From positions 1 through 64,000 of the IMG/VR virus record IMGVR_UViG_3300027708_002747: 64,000 nucleotides of DNA. One strand, written 5' to 3'. This document shows, in pieces, positions 35,670 to 44,363 of the stretch. The notes under the pieces were generated by a model. The model saw only the letters and a program-made list of their open reading frames with translations, had not been told where the DNA came from and ran no database searches. The number at the start of each line of letters is the position of its first letter. Position 1 is the first letter of the stretch. Source of the stretch: a virus. A program made the position numbers and the translations under genes.

Positions 35670-35867
35670 ATGGACCAAAAAATATTTAATATAATAAAAG
35701 AACATAAGGATAGACCAAATAGAGATTTGGAAACTGCCATGAACTATCTAAATGAAGAATTTGAAAAAACTAAAGATTTAATAGTTAAATTATCTAAACA
35801 TTTAGATAATGTTGAATTTAACTATAATAAAGTGTTAAAAGAACACGAATCTCGTAAAAAATCATGA
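35670..35867 (+). CDS. Small hypothetical helical protein
   Basis: A 65-residue protein starting at the ATG one base after the previous stop; an in-frame start at 35583 is unlikely because it lies well within the upstream gene. It is almost entirely helical and charged (LNEEFEKTKDLIVKLSKHLD). It overlaps the spike-like gene start by four bases (ATGA). Function is unknown. Confidence 0.6.
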   Translation: MDQKIFNIIKEHKDRPNRDLETAMNYLNEEFEKTKDLIVKLSKHLDNVEFNYNKVLKEHESRKKS

Positions 35868-37426
35868 TTAAAAAAATAATATACGGTGGTAGAGTAATTG
35901 CCAACAATGACCCATGGATGATTGGACGTATTAGAATTCATCCTGATGATGAGGTTATTCAACAAATTTTAAATTCCATAAAAGGACAATATAATTCACA
36001 AGGAGTTTCAATACTAAATGATAATCAAAGTGATATTCGAGATGTTTTCCAATTTACATCTAAAGACCCATTTGTTTATTTACCTTTATTACCTATAAAT
36101 CTTTCAATTTTACCTGAAATAAATGAGTATGTTAATATCATTTATTCTAATAAAGAAGAAAATACAGGTAGAAAAAACCAATATTATGTTGCGAGTACTA
36201 AAAGTACTGTTATGAATATTGCGTATGAACAAAATTCTGCAACAAAATCAATTTTAGCTGAAGGGTCGAATATTGCCCAAAACTTATCAATTAAAAACTA
36301 CGATGGTACATACCCAAACACAAAATCTAAAGGTGTTTTTGCGGAACCTCAAGATATTGGTATTTACTCAAAAGGAAGGTCTGATATTATTTTAAAAGAT
36401 GGTGAGGTTTTAATTAGAGCCGTAAAAACAACATCACTTGAACAAACACAAAGACCTCAGGTTAATCAAAAAAGAACTTTTTTACAATTATCGTATTTTG
36501 ATAAAAAATTAACTTACTTACCTGAAAAAACTATTCAAGTACCATTTTTGGTTGATAATAATGTAAAAAAATTATTAGAGTATGATGTTATTAACATTAA
36601 TAACTCAACACAGGGAAATTACACTGGTAGTATAACAATTTATAATTTACCACCTATTGATTTAACAAAAGTTTCAGTATTCAACCAAGATACATCATTA
36701 CCCTCGACTGTAACAACACCGGCTTATATTGACGAATTTATTAATTTATCCGAAGAAGAATTAGTATTAAGAATTAATGATGCGATTGGTGGATTAAATA
36801 GAGGTAAAGTTGAGGGGTATAATAAACCTGATTATTTTGCAACTGATGGTGAAAGATTTCCATTTTATTATAGACCCGGTGTTAATTTAAAAACTGCGTT
36901 ACAAAACCCAATAGTGTCGGCTAGTTATATAAACGCTGCTTCAATAACTAATAAAATTAAATTTGTCGGGTCAACATTGAATAAAGGTTATGATTTAGTA
37001 TCTGAACAAAATAGAACTGGAAGGATAACTGACTACTCCAAAATTAAAACACAGGATATCCAAGTTTCACCTATACAAGAAGGTTATGCGGTTTTAGGTG
37101 GTGATAATCTTTATTTATTATCTCACAATTCGTTTATACCCGGAAAACAAAAATTAAATCTTGGTGATGATACTGTTTATGGTATTCCTGTTGATGAATT
37201 ATCATTAAACTACATTAAAAATACTTCAGGGATTGTTAGAGGTGACCAATTAAAAGAACTTTTAAATTTAATAATACAGTTTTTAACTGACCATACACAC
37301 CCTTGGCACAACTTACCTCCTGACGAACAACCTTTTAGTGGTAAAGGAATATCTAAATCATTAATAACTTCAGAGATGGCATTATTCGATTCTAAAGTAA
37401 TTAATCAAAATATTAGAACGAATTGA
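35864..37426 (+). CDS. Baseplate hub/spike-like protein (gp5/gpV-type OB fold)
   Basis: A 520-residue protein. The start IIYGGRVIANNDPWMIGRIR, followed by IHPDDE, resembles the OB-fold of baseplate spike proteins (gpV/gp5 N-domain: GRVxxxxDPxxxGRvrV). PFVYLPLLPINLSILPEINE and YVNIIYSN follow as its end (P.Vp....GE.V.v.f). Near the C-terminus FLTDHTHPWHNLPPDEQPFS carries an HxH motif often seen in phage baseplate proteins. No lysozyme domain is present, unlike T4 gp5. Its role in the tail tip is inferred. Confidence 0.6.
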   Translation: MIKKIIYGGRVIANNDPWMIGRIRIHPDDEVIQQILNSIKGQYNSQGVSILNDNQSDIRDVFQFTSKDPFVYLPLLPINLSILPEINEYVNIIYSNKEENTGRKNQYYVASTKSTVMNIAYEQNSATKSILAEGSNIAQNLSIKNYDGTYPNTKSKGVFAEPQDIGIYSKGRSDIILKDGEVLIRAVKTTSLEQTQRPQVNQKRTFLQLSYFDKKLTYLPEKTIQVPFLVDNNVKKLLEYDVININNSTQGNYTGSITIYNLPPIDLTKVSVFNQDTSLPSTVTTPAYIDEFINLSEEELVLRINDAIGGLNRGKVEGYNKPDYFATDGERFPFYYRPGVNLKTALQNPIVSASYINAASITNKIKFVGSTLNKGYDLVSEQNRTGRITDYSKIKTQDIQVSPIQEGYAVLGGDNLYLLSHNSFIPGKQKLNLGDDTVYGIPVDELSLNYIKNTSGIVRGDQLKELLNLIIQFLTDHTHPWHNLPPDEQPFSGKGISKSLITSEMALFDSKVINQNIRTN

Positions 37427-37433
37427 TATTTAT
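37427..37433 (+). promoter_or_regulatory. TATTTAT element before 37446
   Basis: This plus-strand copy ends 12 nt before the ATG, in the 19-nt gap after the spike-like gene. Confidence 0.35.
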
Positions 37434-37445
37434 TGAAAAAAGATA

Positions 37446-38939
37446 ATGTCAATTCATCGTTCATATTTTAATAGAAACAATACAATTCAATATAACAGTT
37501 TCACAAACACTGGTAAATCACCATGGACTGAACTGTATTTTGGGTCAGCAAACGATTCTATAAGTCCATCAGGATTTAGTCGTTTTATATTTGATTTAGA
37601 TTTGAGTTCATTAACTCAAAAGTTTTCTAATAAAACAATCTCAACAGGTTGTACAGGATTTTCAGGTATAACTCATACTTTAAGAATGACAAATACTTCG
37701 TCATTTGATAATGAGTTATTAAATGATACTACATCAATAGGTCGAAGAAGAGCCACCTCGTTTGATTTAATTTTATTTAGAATACCATTAACTTCAGGTA
37801 CTACAGGTAACCCACAACCTTGGGATGAAGGCGTTGGGTATGATTACTATAATGTAACAAAAACTTTAAATACATCTAACGGATTATTAACACCAATTGC
37901 CTTACCACAAGATAAGTCATCTTCCCAAAGGCCATCTAATTGGTTTCAAACTACAACATTAAGTGGATGGAGCACTAATGGAATATATAATAATACCAAT
38001 GGTGGTAATGTTAATTATTCAGATTTAATTATTGTCGATACTCAACACTTTGAATTTGGTAATGAAGATATTGAGTTTAATATGACAAATGAAATTAATC
38101 AATACCTTACAGGTTCCACATCAGGATTTACAGGATGGGGTATTGCTTATTTACCTCAGTTAGAAAATTTGACAGGGTTAACTGAAAATTATTCTGTTGG
38201 ATTTTTTACAAGACACACACAAACATTTTATGACCCGTTTTTAGAAACAAACTATGATGATTTAGTCCAAGATGACAGAAACTCTTTTTATTCTAATAAA
38301 AGTAATAGTTTATATCTTTATACTTACATTGATGGTGACCCAATTACGTTAGATAATTTACCAATAGTCACCATTGAAAATAATAATGGCAATGTTGTTG
38401 GGGTCTATACATCTTGTACTAAAACTCAAGGTGTTTATGAAATAACTACTACATCAATGACTGCAACAACACCTTGTATGTTTACAGATACTTGGTCTAA
38501 CTTATCATATAATAACGTTTCAATACCAAATGTTGTAAACGATTTAACATTACTACCGTATAAATTTGGATTTTCTTTGTCTCCAAATAGTAAAGAACCT
38601 GAATTATACGGTTTTGACTTTTATGGTATTAAACAAGATGAAAAAGTTTTAAATACAGATATTCGTAGAGTTGGTGTTGTAATTAAAAAAGCATATACCT
38701 CATCACAGATATTAACACCTGTAAGTTCTTATTATAGAGTTTATGTTATGGAAGGAACAACAGAAGTTCAAGTTCAAGATTGGACACAAGTTAATAGAAG
38801 TTCCAATGAATATTATTTTGTGTTTGATACGAGAGATAAAATACCTAATGAATATAATATTGATATTAAAGTTTATTCTTCGGGAGAAGTTAATACTTAT
38901 AAAAAAACACTAACATTCCAAATAGTCGACAAAAAATGA
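37446..38939 (+). CDS. Hypothetical virion protein, beta-rich
   Basis: A 497-residue Thr/Ser/Asn/Tyr-rich protein without a signal peptide. The pattern GSANDSISPSGFSRFIFDLD, then LSSLTQKF, resembles beta-sandwich CBM/DNRLRE-like modules, and later repeats of TGSTSGFTGWGIAYLPQLEN suggest more beta structure. It follows the spike-like gene and has its own TATTTAT element, so it is probably a tail or baseplate structural protein. The family is not known. Confidence 0.55.
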   Translation: MSIHRSYFNRNNTIQYNSFTNTGKSPWTELYFGSANDSISPSGFSRFIFDLDLSSLTQKFSNKTISTGCTGFSGITHTLRMTNTSSFDNELLNDTTSIGRRRATSFDLILFRIPLTSGTTGNPQPWDEGVGYDYYNVTKTLNTSNGLLTPIALPQDKSSSQRPSNWFQTTTLSGWSTNGIYNNTNGGNVNYSDLIIVDTQHFEFGNEDIEFNMTNEINQYLTGSTSGFTGWGIAYLPQLENLTGLTENYSVGFFTRHTQTFYDPFLETNYDDLVQDDRNSFYSNKSNSLYLYTYIDGDPITLDNLPIVTIENNNGNVVGVYTSCTKTQGVYEITTTSMTATTPCMFTDTWSNLSYNNVSIPNVVNDLTLLPYKFGFSLSPNSKEPELYGFDFYGIKQDEKVLNTDIRRVGVVIKKAYTSSQILTPVSSYYRVYVMEGTTEVQVQDWTQVNRSSNEYYFVFDTRDKIPNEYNIDIKVYSSGEVNTYKKTLTFQIVDKK

Positions 38940-39454
38940 AAAAAATAACACTAAAAGAAAACGAATACATTAAGTTATTAAAATTTGTTTTATCCGAAGT
39001 TTTACAACCAGGTGAAGATAAAATCGATATGATTTTAGATAAAATTAGTCAATCAGGTATGGAATCAATCACTCCTGAAGAAAAAGAAACTCTTGAAAAA
39101 TTTACTAAAGGTATTTCAATAGAAGATGAGTCATCATCTAAAGATGATTTTATGGTTAAATCAGGTGGTTTTTGGTCTTTTGAATTCCCAGGTATGCCGT
39201 CATTTAAATTTAGATATGAGTCAACTCAAGATACTGAAGATGAAAAAATACATACAGGATATTTAACAGTTGATAATAGTGATTACTACGGTGAAATTTA
39301 TTGTGATACTGAAGGTAATTTTCAAACTTGTATGTTTGAAAATACGACTGAAGGAACTAATGTATTTGAAGATTATGAAGGTATTGAACACGATATTGAA
39401 GTGTTTTTAGATGTAGTCTGTAATGACCTAAAAGAAGATGATATGATTGCGTAA
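38936..39454 (+). CDS. Hypothetical acidic protein
   Basis: A 172-residue acidic protein. Residues 1-25 (ITLKENEYIKLLKFVLSEV) form an amphipathic helix ending LxE, similar to the capsid-targeting-like leaders noted for its neighbours. A beta-rich domain follows (FWSFEFPGMPSFKFRYESTQ). It overlaps the previous gene by ATGA and lies one base before the next. Confidence 0.6.
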   Translation: MKKITLKENEYIKLLKFVLSEVLQPGEDKIDMILDKISQSGMESITPEEKETLEKFTKGISIEDESSSKDDFMVKSGGFWSFEFPGMPSFKFRYESTQDTEDEKIHTGYLTVDNSDYYGEIYCDTEGNFQTCMFENTTEGTNVFEDYEGIEHDIEVFLDVVCNDLKEDDMIA

Positions 39455-39455
39455 T

Positions 39456-39899
39456 ATGAAAAATTTAAATAACATAATTAAAAAAGTACTTAAAGAGGAA
39501 AATCAAAGATACATGTTTTTCTCTAACTTAGAACAAATGAAACGCCAATGCGAAATACTCCTTGGTAAAGATAAACAAATGATAGAATCTATTTTAGATA
39601 ATGGACATGATTGGGCTCAAGACCACATTGCAGAATCTAAAAATAATATGGACCAAGTTTTTGATTTTATAATGAATGAAATCGAAGGTGAGGACTTTAG
39701 TAGTGATGACGCAGTTGATGTAATGTATGAAGGTCGTAAAAAAGCTGGTACTAAATTATGCGCTCGTGGTTTAGCATCGGCAAAGGCAAAATATGACGTA
39801 TTTCCCTCAGCTTATAGTAATGGTCACGCTGTTCAAGTATGTAAAGGTAAAATCAAAGGTCTTGACGGAAAAAGACACTGTTCAGGAGCATATTGTTAA
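39456..39899 (+). CDS. Small basic-tailed protein with PSAYxNG cysteine domain; capsid-targeting-like N-terminus
   Basis: A 147-residue protein. Start: the ATG at 39456, one base after the upstream stop (a TTG nine bases earlier is in frame). Residues 1-14 (MKNLNNIIKKVLKE) nearly match the N-terminus of the 40373 protein and end in LxE. The C-terminal 50 residues, LCARGLASAKAKYDVFPSAY, SNGHAVQVCKGK and a final CSGAYC, form a small cysteine-containing basic module that I have seen in phage proteins. It may bind nucleic acid and be packaged; both are inference. Confidence 0.6.
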   Translation: MKNLNNIIKKVLKEENQRYMFFSNLEQMKRQCEILLGKDKQMIESILDNGHDWAQDHIAESKNNMDQVFDFIMNEIEGEDFSSDDAVDVMYEGRKKAGTKLCARGLASAKAKYDVFPSAYSNGHAVQVCKGKIKGLDGKRHCSGAYC

Positions 39900-39908
39900 T
39901 CAATTATT

Positions 39909-39938
39909 TTGAATTATTAAAAAATCGTAGTATATTTG
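39909..39938 (+). promoter_or_regulatory. Host-type (Bacteroidota) promoter before 39958
   Basis: TTG (39909-39911), a 19-nt spacer and TATATTTG (39931-39938) match the Bacteroidota consensus TTG/TAnnTTTG exactly. Transcription would start near 39943, about 15 nt before the ATG. Confidence 0.6.
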
Positions 39939-39957
39939 TAGTCAAATCATAAATGAC

Positions 39958-40362
39958 ATGACTATAATAAAAAAACTGTGGATTAAGTATCGTCTGTATT
40001 TACGTAAATTAGACCGAAAGGATACCGAATTTGACATTTATATGTCTAACGTGAGGAAATGTTCCACCATATGTAGAAAACTCATTCATTCTCAAGATTC
40101 TGAACTCATAATTGCCCCCATATCCGATAAAAAATATATCCGTAATGATAAATTAGGTATTTTTGTTACAATGGATGGTGGGCAAGTTACGATAACCAAT
40201 CATACATACAGTTATTTTATTAAATTAAATAAAACTCAATGGGAAAAACTGGTTATCTCATTCCGTAGAGAAATGGAATATAGAGCGATGGAGATTGAAA
40301 AAGAATTAGAAAGTCAAATTAATCACTCACTTGATAATATTTATAATAAAATAAATTGTTAA
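39958..40362 (+). CDS. Hypothetical protein under a host-type promoter
   Basis: A 134-residue basic protein of unknown family. It has a helical N-terminus (TIIKKLWIKYRLYLRKLDRK), a central beta region (KLGIFVTMDGGQVTITNHTY) and a helical C-terminus (FRREMEYRAMEIEKELESQI). It is preceded by the best host-like promoter in the window, so it may be expressed early or independently of phage sigma. The next gene follows at 10 nt. Confidence 0.65.
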   Translation: MTIIKKLWIKYRLYLRKLDRKDTEFDIYMSNVRKCSTICRKLIHSQDSELIIAPISDKKYIRNDKLGIFVTMDGGQVTITNHTYSYFIKLNKTQWEKLVISFRREMEYRAMEIEKELESQINHSLDNIYNKINC

Positions 40363-40372
40363 TATTAAAATC

Positions 40373-40618
40373 ATGTCAAAGTTAGATACCCAAATTAAAA
40401 AAGTATTAAAAGAAATGTCAGAAGAACCAGAATACGGAAGACTTGATAGAGGTTTAGTTCAAGACGTTATTGATAGATTACTATCAGATGAAACAGGTGG
40501 ATATAAAGGAGCACTAAAAGCTTTAAATTCTGAATTTAGTACAGGACAATATTCAAGACCTGAAAGAACGTATGAACCTCTTAAGCCAGGTATTAGAGTT
40601 GGTAAAAGTATTTATTAA
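40373..40618 (+). CDS. Small hypothetical protein with capsid-targeting-like N-terminus
   Basis: An 81-residue protein. Its first 14 residues (MSKLDTQIKKVLKE, then MSEEP) share IKKVLKE with the otherwise unrelated 39456 protein and end in an LxE site. The rest is short, polar and partly helical (LVQDVIDRLLSDETGGYKGA). It converges with 40615-41346, overlapping it by four bases. It could be a small internal virion protein. Confidence 0.55.
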   Translation: MSKLDTQIKKVLKEMSEEPEYGRLDRGLVQDVIDRLLSDETGGYKGALKALNSEFSTGQYSRPERTYEPLKPGIRVGKSIY

Positions 40619-41346
40619 CCTAAAGATTTTCTAATCAAAGATATTAAGACCGATTCGTTGGTCTTTTTCTTTTTAGGTTTGTATGATGTCATCACAGGTT
40701 TTTGACCTTTACCCGTTTGAGTATCTTTTTTCTCAGCCTTTCTTTTTTGTTGACAAGCCGCCTTCTTTTGAGAATCTGACATTTTAGACGCTACACCTAC
40801 CGCCCTACATTTAGGATAACCCTTTGTATCACCTTCAGGTCTCCCACATGGTGGATGTTTACCATCTTTTTTACTACAGATATTAACCCACGGACCTTTA
40901 GGTTGTTTACTACCTTTTGGTTTTTTCTTAGTCCCAAACCAAACACCTAAATCTTCATTAACAATTTCTTTTTTAATTTGATTTTTACCTAAAACTTTTT
41001 TAAGTAATTTTTTGTTAAGAGGGTTGTCATTTAAATCACTTCCGTCATCGTCATTAAGAACAGGATGTTTTTTATCGTAATTTGAAAACTTTTTAGCAAC
41101 TTTTTCTTTGGTTTTAATATTTTTAGTATCAATATTACCGTCCAATGCGTCAACATATAATTGAGCGTTATCAAATTTTTCTAACGGAACAGTAAAAGGT
41201 TCTAAAGTATTTTTATCCCATAACTTTAAACCAGGACTTAAAGGACCCCTATAAGTTCCTGAACCTGATGTTACAGTTGCCTCGTTAACCATTTCCTCGT
41301 ACTCTAATAATTTTTGGAATATCTCCAAAATATTTTTACTTTCCAT
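40615..41346 (-). CDS. Basic protein with cysteine-rich PCGRPEG domain; VNE|A N-terminal site
   Basis: A 243-residue protein. The N-terminus is an amphipathic helix ending EMVNE|ATV (residue 22). The C-terminal 100 residues are strongly basic, with PWVNICSKKDGKHPPCGRPE, then YPKCRAVGVASKMSDSQKKA and ACQQKRKAEKKDT. These four to five cysteines could form a small metal-binding or disulfide module. The polycationic tail suggests DNA binding, and packaging in the head is possible. It has a TATTTAT element 27 nt upstream. Confidence 0.6.
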   Translation of the reverse strand: MESKNILEIFQKLLEYEEMVNEATVTSGSGTYRGPLSPGLKLWDKNTLEPFTVPLEKFDNAQLYVDALDGNIDTKNIKTKEKVAKKFSNYDKKHPVLNDDDGSDLNDNPLNKKLLKKVLGKNQIKKEIVNEDLGVWFGTKKKPKGSKQPKGPWVNICSKKDGKHPPCGRPEGDTKGYPKCRAVGVASKMSDSQKKAACQQKRKAEKKDTQTGKGQKPVMTSYKPKKKKTNESVLISLIRKSLG

Positions 41347-41373
41347 ATTAAAAAAAAAGAATTATATTTTAAT

Positions 41374-41380
41374 ATAAATA
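41374..41380 (-). promoter_or_regulatory. TATTTAT element before 40615-41346
   Basis: Read on the minus strand the heptamer ends 27 nt before the ATG. On the plus strand the same site reads TATAAATA, the T4 late consensus, 9 nt before the 41390 gene, so either direction could be used. Confidence 0.35.
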
Positions 41381-41389
41381 TCTAATAAA

Positions 41390-41647
41390 ATGGAACAAAA
41401 CAATTCTGAAGAATTAAAAAAAGAAATTATTGAGAAATTTGAGAATCTTAGTCCTATTGGTAATTTATTTGATGTAATCAATTATAGTTCTTATGAAAAT
41501 TTAGATAAATTCATAGTTAATATGAGTGAAGAACAGGCTCTTTATTGTATAATTGAAGCAGTTAAATGTTCTTACAGACGAGGTGTATTTACTCTTGAAG
41601 AAAGTGAGGCGATATCCAAATCTTTGAGGATTATTTCATCTAAATAA
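41390..41647 (+). CDS. Small hypothetical protein
   Basis: An 85-residue acidic, helical protein (EELKKEIIEKFENLSPIGNL, later QALYCIIEAVKCSYRRGVFT and EAISKSLRI). It is isolated between divergent and convergent minus-strand genes, with a TATAAATA sequence (41373-41380) upstream and a strong terminator right after the stop. No family was recognised. Confidence 0.7.
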   Translation: MEQNNSEELKKEIIEKFENLSPIGNLFDVINYSSYENLDKFIVNMSEEQALYCIIEAVKCSYRRGVFTLEESEAISKSLRIISSK

Positions 41648-41676
41648 AAAAAGGTCAGATTTCTCTGACTTTTTTT
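41645..41676. terminator. Bidirectional intrinsic terminator
   Basis: GTCAGA/TCTGAC stem (41654-41659 and 41664-41669) with loop TTTC, an A-run on the left and T-run on the right. It serves the 41390 gene and the converging HNH gene. Confidence 0.85.
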
Positions 41677-41677
41677 A

Positions 41678-42355
41678 TTATATTTTATTTGATTTACGAA
41701 TATTTTCATCCCCCCATAACGGTTGTAAGTTTTTTAACGACCAACATTCCATAAATGACTCATCTCCAATTTCTTGTATATTAAATGAAGAAATTGGACG
41801 TATGTGGTCAACATGCCATATACCGTAATTGTCCCACGACATTTCACCTATAAATTTTTTTTCTAAATGAGTTATTAACTCATCAGGTGAATATTTTAAA
41901 ATTTCAAAATAATGTCCATTTTTTTGTACATTACTTTCTTTCAAAACCTGATATATCGCAGTACGGAAATTATTGATTAGTTTGTAGATGGGGTCATTAT
42001 GTTTACGATTTTTTTCGTAATTACGTTTATTTTCTCTATGTTTATCTATATTTTTTTCTCTCCACTCTTTATGATATTCATTAAGATGTTCTCTGTTTTT
42101 TTCAGACCAAGTTTTGTGTTTTTGTGAAAGATATTCTTTATTACTATCTCTCCATTTTTTATCGGCAATTTTTCTACCACCAATAAACCTTCTACCTGAA
42201 GGGCCTAATTTTACACCATTTTCTTTTAATATTCTTAAAATTGTTGGTTTACTTATACCTGTTTTTTCAGAAATAGTTTGTGAACCTAGAAGTTCTTCAT
42301 TATACATTTTTAATATATCAGATAATTCTTTATCATTAGGGTTATACTTTTTCAT
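41678..42355 (-). CDS. HNH homing-type endonuclease with N-terminal HTH
   Basis: A 225-residue protein. Residues 5-50 form an HTH (LLGSQTISEKTGISKPTILR, ILKENGV). Residues 60-120 are a basic, Glu/Lys/His-rich linker with repeated HxxxR/W units. The C-terminus has GIWHVDHIRPISSFN and CWSLKNLQPLWGDENIRKSN, the HNH core (H-x-x-DH, N, N). It cuts DNA near a target site. It lies between terminators directly beside the major capsid gene, as free-standing homing endonucleases do in T4-like phages, and has its own TATTTAT element five bases upstream. Confidence 0.85.
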   Translation of the reverse strand: MKKYNPNDKELSDILKMYNEELLGSQTISEKTGISKPTILRILKENGVKLGPSGRRFIGGRKIADKKWRDSNKEYLSQKHKTWSEKNREHLNEYHKEWREKNIDKHRENKRNYEKNRKHNDPIYKLINNFRTAIYQVLKESNVQKNGHYFEILKYSPDELITHLEKKFIGEMSWDNYGIWHVDHIRPISSFNIQEIGDESFMECWSLKNLQPLWGDENIRKSNKI

Positions 42356-42360
42356 ATATT

Positions 42361-42367
42361 ATAAATA
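42361..42367 (-). promoter_or_regulatory. TATTTAT element before the HNH gene
   Basis: Read on the minus strand the heptamer ends 5 nt before the ATG. Confidence 0.4.
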
Positions 42368-42410
42368 TAATATATTTTACCAAAAAAACAATTATTTAAT
42401 GTTGTAAAAT

Positions 42411-42441
42411 AAAAAAAGGGACAATTTCTTGTCCCTTTTTT
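42411..42441. terminator. Intrinsic terminator after the major capsid gene
   Basis: A stem of GGGACA (42418-42423) with TGTCCC, flanked by an A-run and a T-run, usable in both directions. On the minus strand it ends the scaffold-capsid transcript 20 nt after the capsid stop. Confidence 0.85.
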
Positions 42442-42460
42442 ATTATCAATTAAGATAAGA

Positions 42461-44335
42461 TTATCTTAATTCATTCAAATCGAATGTACGAACACCATCA
42501 ACGATAATACGGCCATAGAAGCGATTGTTCACCATCTTTTTCGCGTATCTCGTCATAATACCCTTAATAGGAGTAAAGTTGAATGGGTTATACATTGTTG
42601 GAGTTAATTGTAACGGTACGTATGGAGCGTAGATATATCCAGTGTCCAATAAAGAAGTACCTTTATGACCAATCAACACAGTGTTAGCTGGGAAGTATGG
42701 GTCACGGTATACTTGATAACGACCACTTAATGTACCAACTCTCTCGATACCCATGTTGAATTGGTCCTGCTCAGGAGCCGCATTTGATACGTGGAAGTAT
42801 TCCAAGTCATCAAAGATAGCACTGATTTCAGAAGATACAACAATCCAGTTTGCTCCACCTCTTAAAGTAGATTTGTGGATTTGAGCTGAAATTTGGTTGA
42901 TTGCAGTAATCAACGTTTGGTTCCAGTCCTTTTGAGTGTAAGGAGTTGATTGGTTGTTCAGACGCTTCCATCCGTTGTAATCCCAACGTAATGTCCAAGC
43001 CGCACCTTTACGTAAGTCACGTAAGATTTCACGGTCAATTTCAGCTGCAACTTGTTCAGATAATAAAGCTGTTAATTCAGCTTCAGCATCGATGTTGTGG
43101 AATGCCGCAACGTCTTGAGCAAGTTCTGGAGACCATTGTGCTCTTAATTTTCTTTCTGTAACAGATACAGTTACTGACTCAAGGTCAAAAGAAACTTCAC
43201 CAATTTTGTCTTCAAATTCTAACTCTTCGTAACGTCTCCAAGCTGCTTTGATGTTAGTTAAAGAAGTAGCTCCGCTCCATTGAGATGCGGTTAATGTCGC
43301 TCCAGAATATCCATCAGGAGTTGTTTGACCACATGATATACATGCAGGAACTTGAGTATCAATTTCTAAATAGATAAATCCTGTAGTACTACAAATGTTA
43401 TCATAATAACCACCATTACCACCCGATGTTGTAGTGTTAAATCCAGCTTGAGTACGTGTGTAGTTTGGACCTACAATACCTTGACCATATTTTTGAGTAA
43501 CAACACGGAATAAAAGTGGTGTAAATGTTGCAGTATTTAAGTTAGAAGCTGCCGTTGAGTTATCAGTATAAAGAATTAAGTTAGCTAAAAACTCATCAGT
43601 ATCTTGTTCTTGACCGTTTGGTCCGATTAACTTACCAACACCAGCATTTGAGAAACCTGATAATGCAACGATGATTTTTCTAAATTCAGCGTTAGAACCA
43701 CCTACAGTGTAAGCTGAATATACAAGAGCTCCACTAGACCAAGCAACTGTTGGAGTCGCAGATGTAATTGTAAGGAAACGACCTTTAGAGTAATCGAACA
43801 AACCTGCTGGGTTAAGACCTGGCTCAGTTCCTTCGTAGAACATATCATAAAGGTTCTTAGGTGCTGTACCAAATGGTTGACCTGTTCCTGTATCATATCC
43901 TGAAAGAGGATTTCCAGGATAGTTACCAGGAGAACCTACTGGCGCGTAGTGGTCACCTGATGTAACACCAAGAGTGTCAACTGCAGAACCACCTGAATAA
44001 CCTTGAATCTTAGGTATGAAGTAGAACAATTTACCAATTGGTAAGTTCATAGCTTGTACCGATACAATCTCGTTAGACAATAATTTAGAGAACACACGTC
44101 TGATGATAGGAAATACCACAGTTTCGAATGAACCTGAATCAGCTGATGATGCAGCTTCGTTAATTAAATGTGACGCTTGGTTTTCATACAATTGTGCAAC
44201 ATTTTCTTTTAGGTGGCCTCTAAGACCTTCTAGGAACCCTAATTTGTCCCATTTGTTTATAGTGTCTTCTTTGATAACTTTCAAGTGTTTAAGACCGATG
44301 TTACCTACTAATCCACTTTCTAATAATGCTCCCAT
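42461..44335 (-). CDS. gp23: Major capsid protein (T4 gp23-like)
   Basis: A 624-residue protein. The N-terminus LLESGLVGNIGLKHLKVIKE, then LEGLRGHLKENVAQLYENQA is helical, followed by LINE60|AASSAD, a fit to the gp21 cleavage rule (I/L)xE. Downstream, ERKLRAQWSPELAQDVAAFH, then AEAELTALLSEQVAAEIDRE and HKGTSLLDTGYIYAPYVPLQ match gp23-family landmarks, and RYAKKMVNNRFYGRIIVDGV ends the protein. It forms the hexameric capsid shell. It lies 28 nt downstream of the scaffold gene. A separate gp24 vertex protein was not found here. Confidence 0.9.
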   Translation of the reverse strand: MGALLESGLVGNIGLKHLKVIKEDTINKWDKLGFLEGLRGHLKENVAQLYENQASHLINEAASSADSGSFETVVFPIIRRVFSKLLSNEIVSVQAMNLPIGKLFYFIPKIQGYSGGSAVDTLGVTSGDHYAPVGSPGNYPGNPLSGYDTGTGQPFGTAPKNLYDMFYEGTEPGLNPAGLFDYSKGRFLTITSATPTVAWSSGALVYSAYTVGGSNAEFRKIIVALSGFSNAGVGKLIGPNGQEQDTDEFLANLILYTDNSTAASNLNTATFTPLLFRVVTQKYGQGIVGPNYTRTQAGFNTTTSGGNGGYYDNICSTTGFIYLEIDTQVPACISCGQTTPDGYSGATLTASQWSGATSLTNIKAAWRRYEELEFEDKIGEVSFDLESVTVSVTERKLRAQWSPELAQDVAAFHNIDAEAELTALLSEQVAAEIDREILRDLRKGAAWTLRWDYNGWKRLNNQSTPYTQKDWNQTLITAINQISAQIHKSTLRGGANWIVVSSEISAIFDDLEYFHVSNAAPEQDQFNMGIERVGTLSGRYQVYRDPYFPANTVLIGHKGTSLLDTGYIYAPYVPLQLTPTMYNPFNFTPIKGIMTRYAKKMVNNRFYGRIIVDGVRTFDLNELR

Positions 44336-44363
44336 TTATTTTATAGGTTTTTTATTTTTAAGT

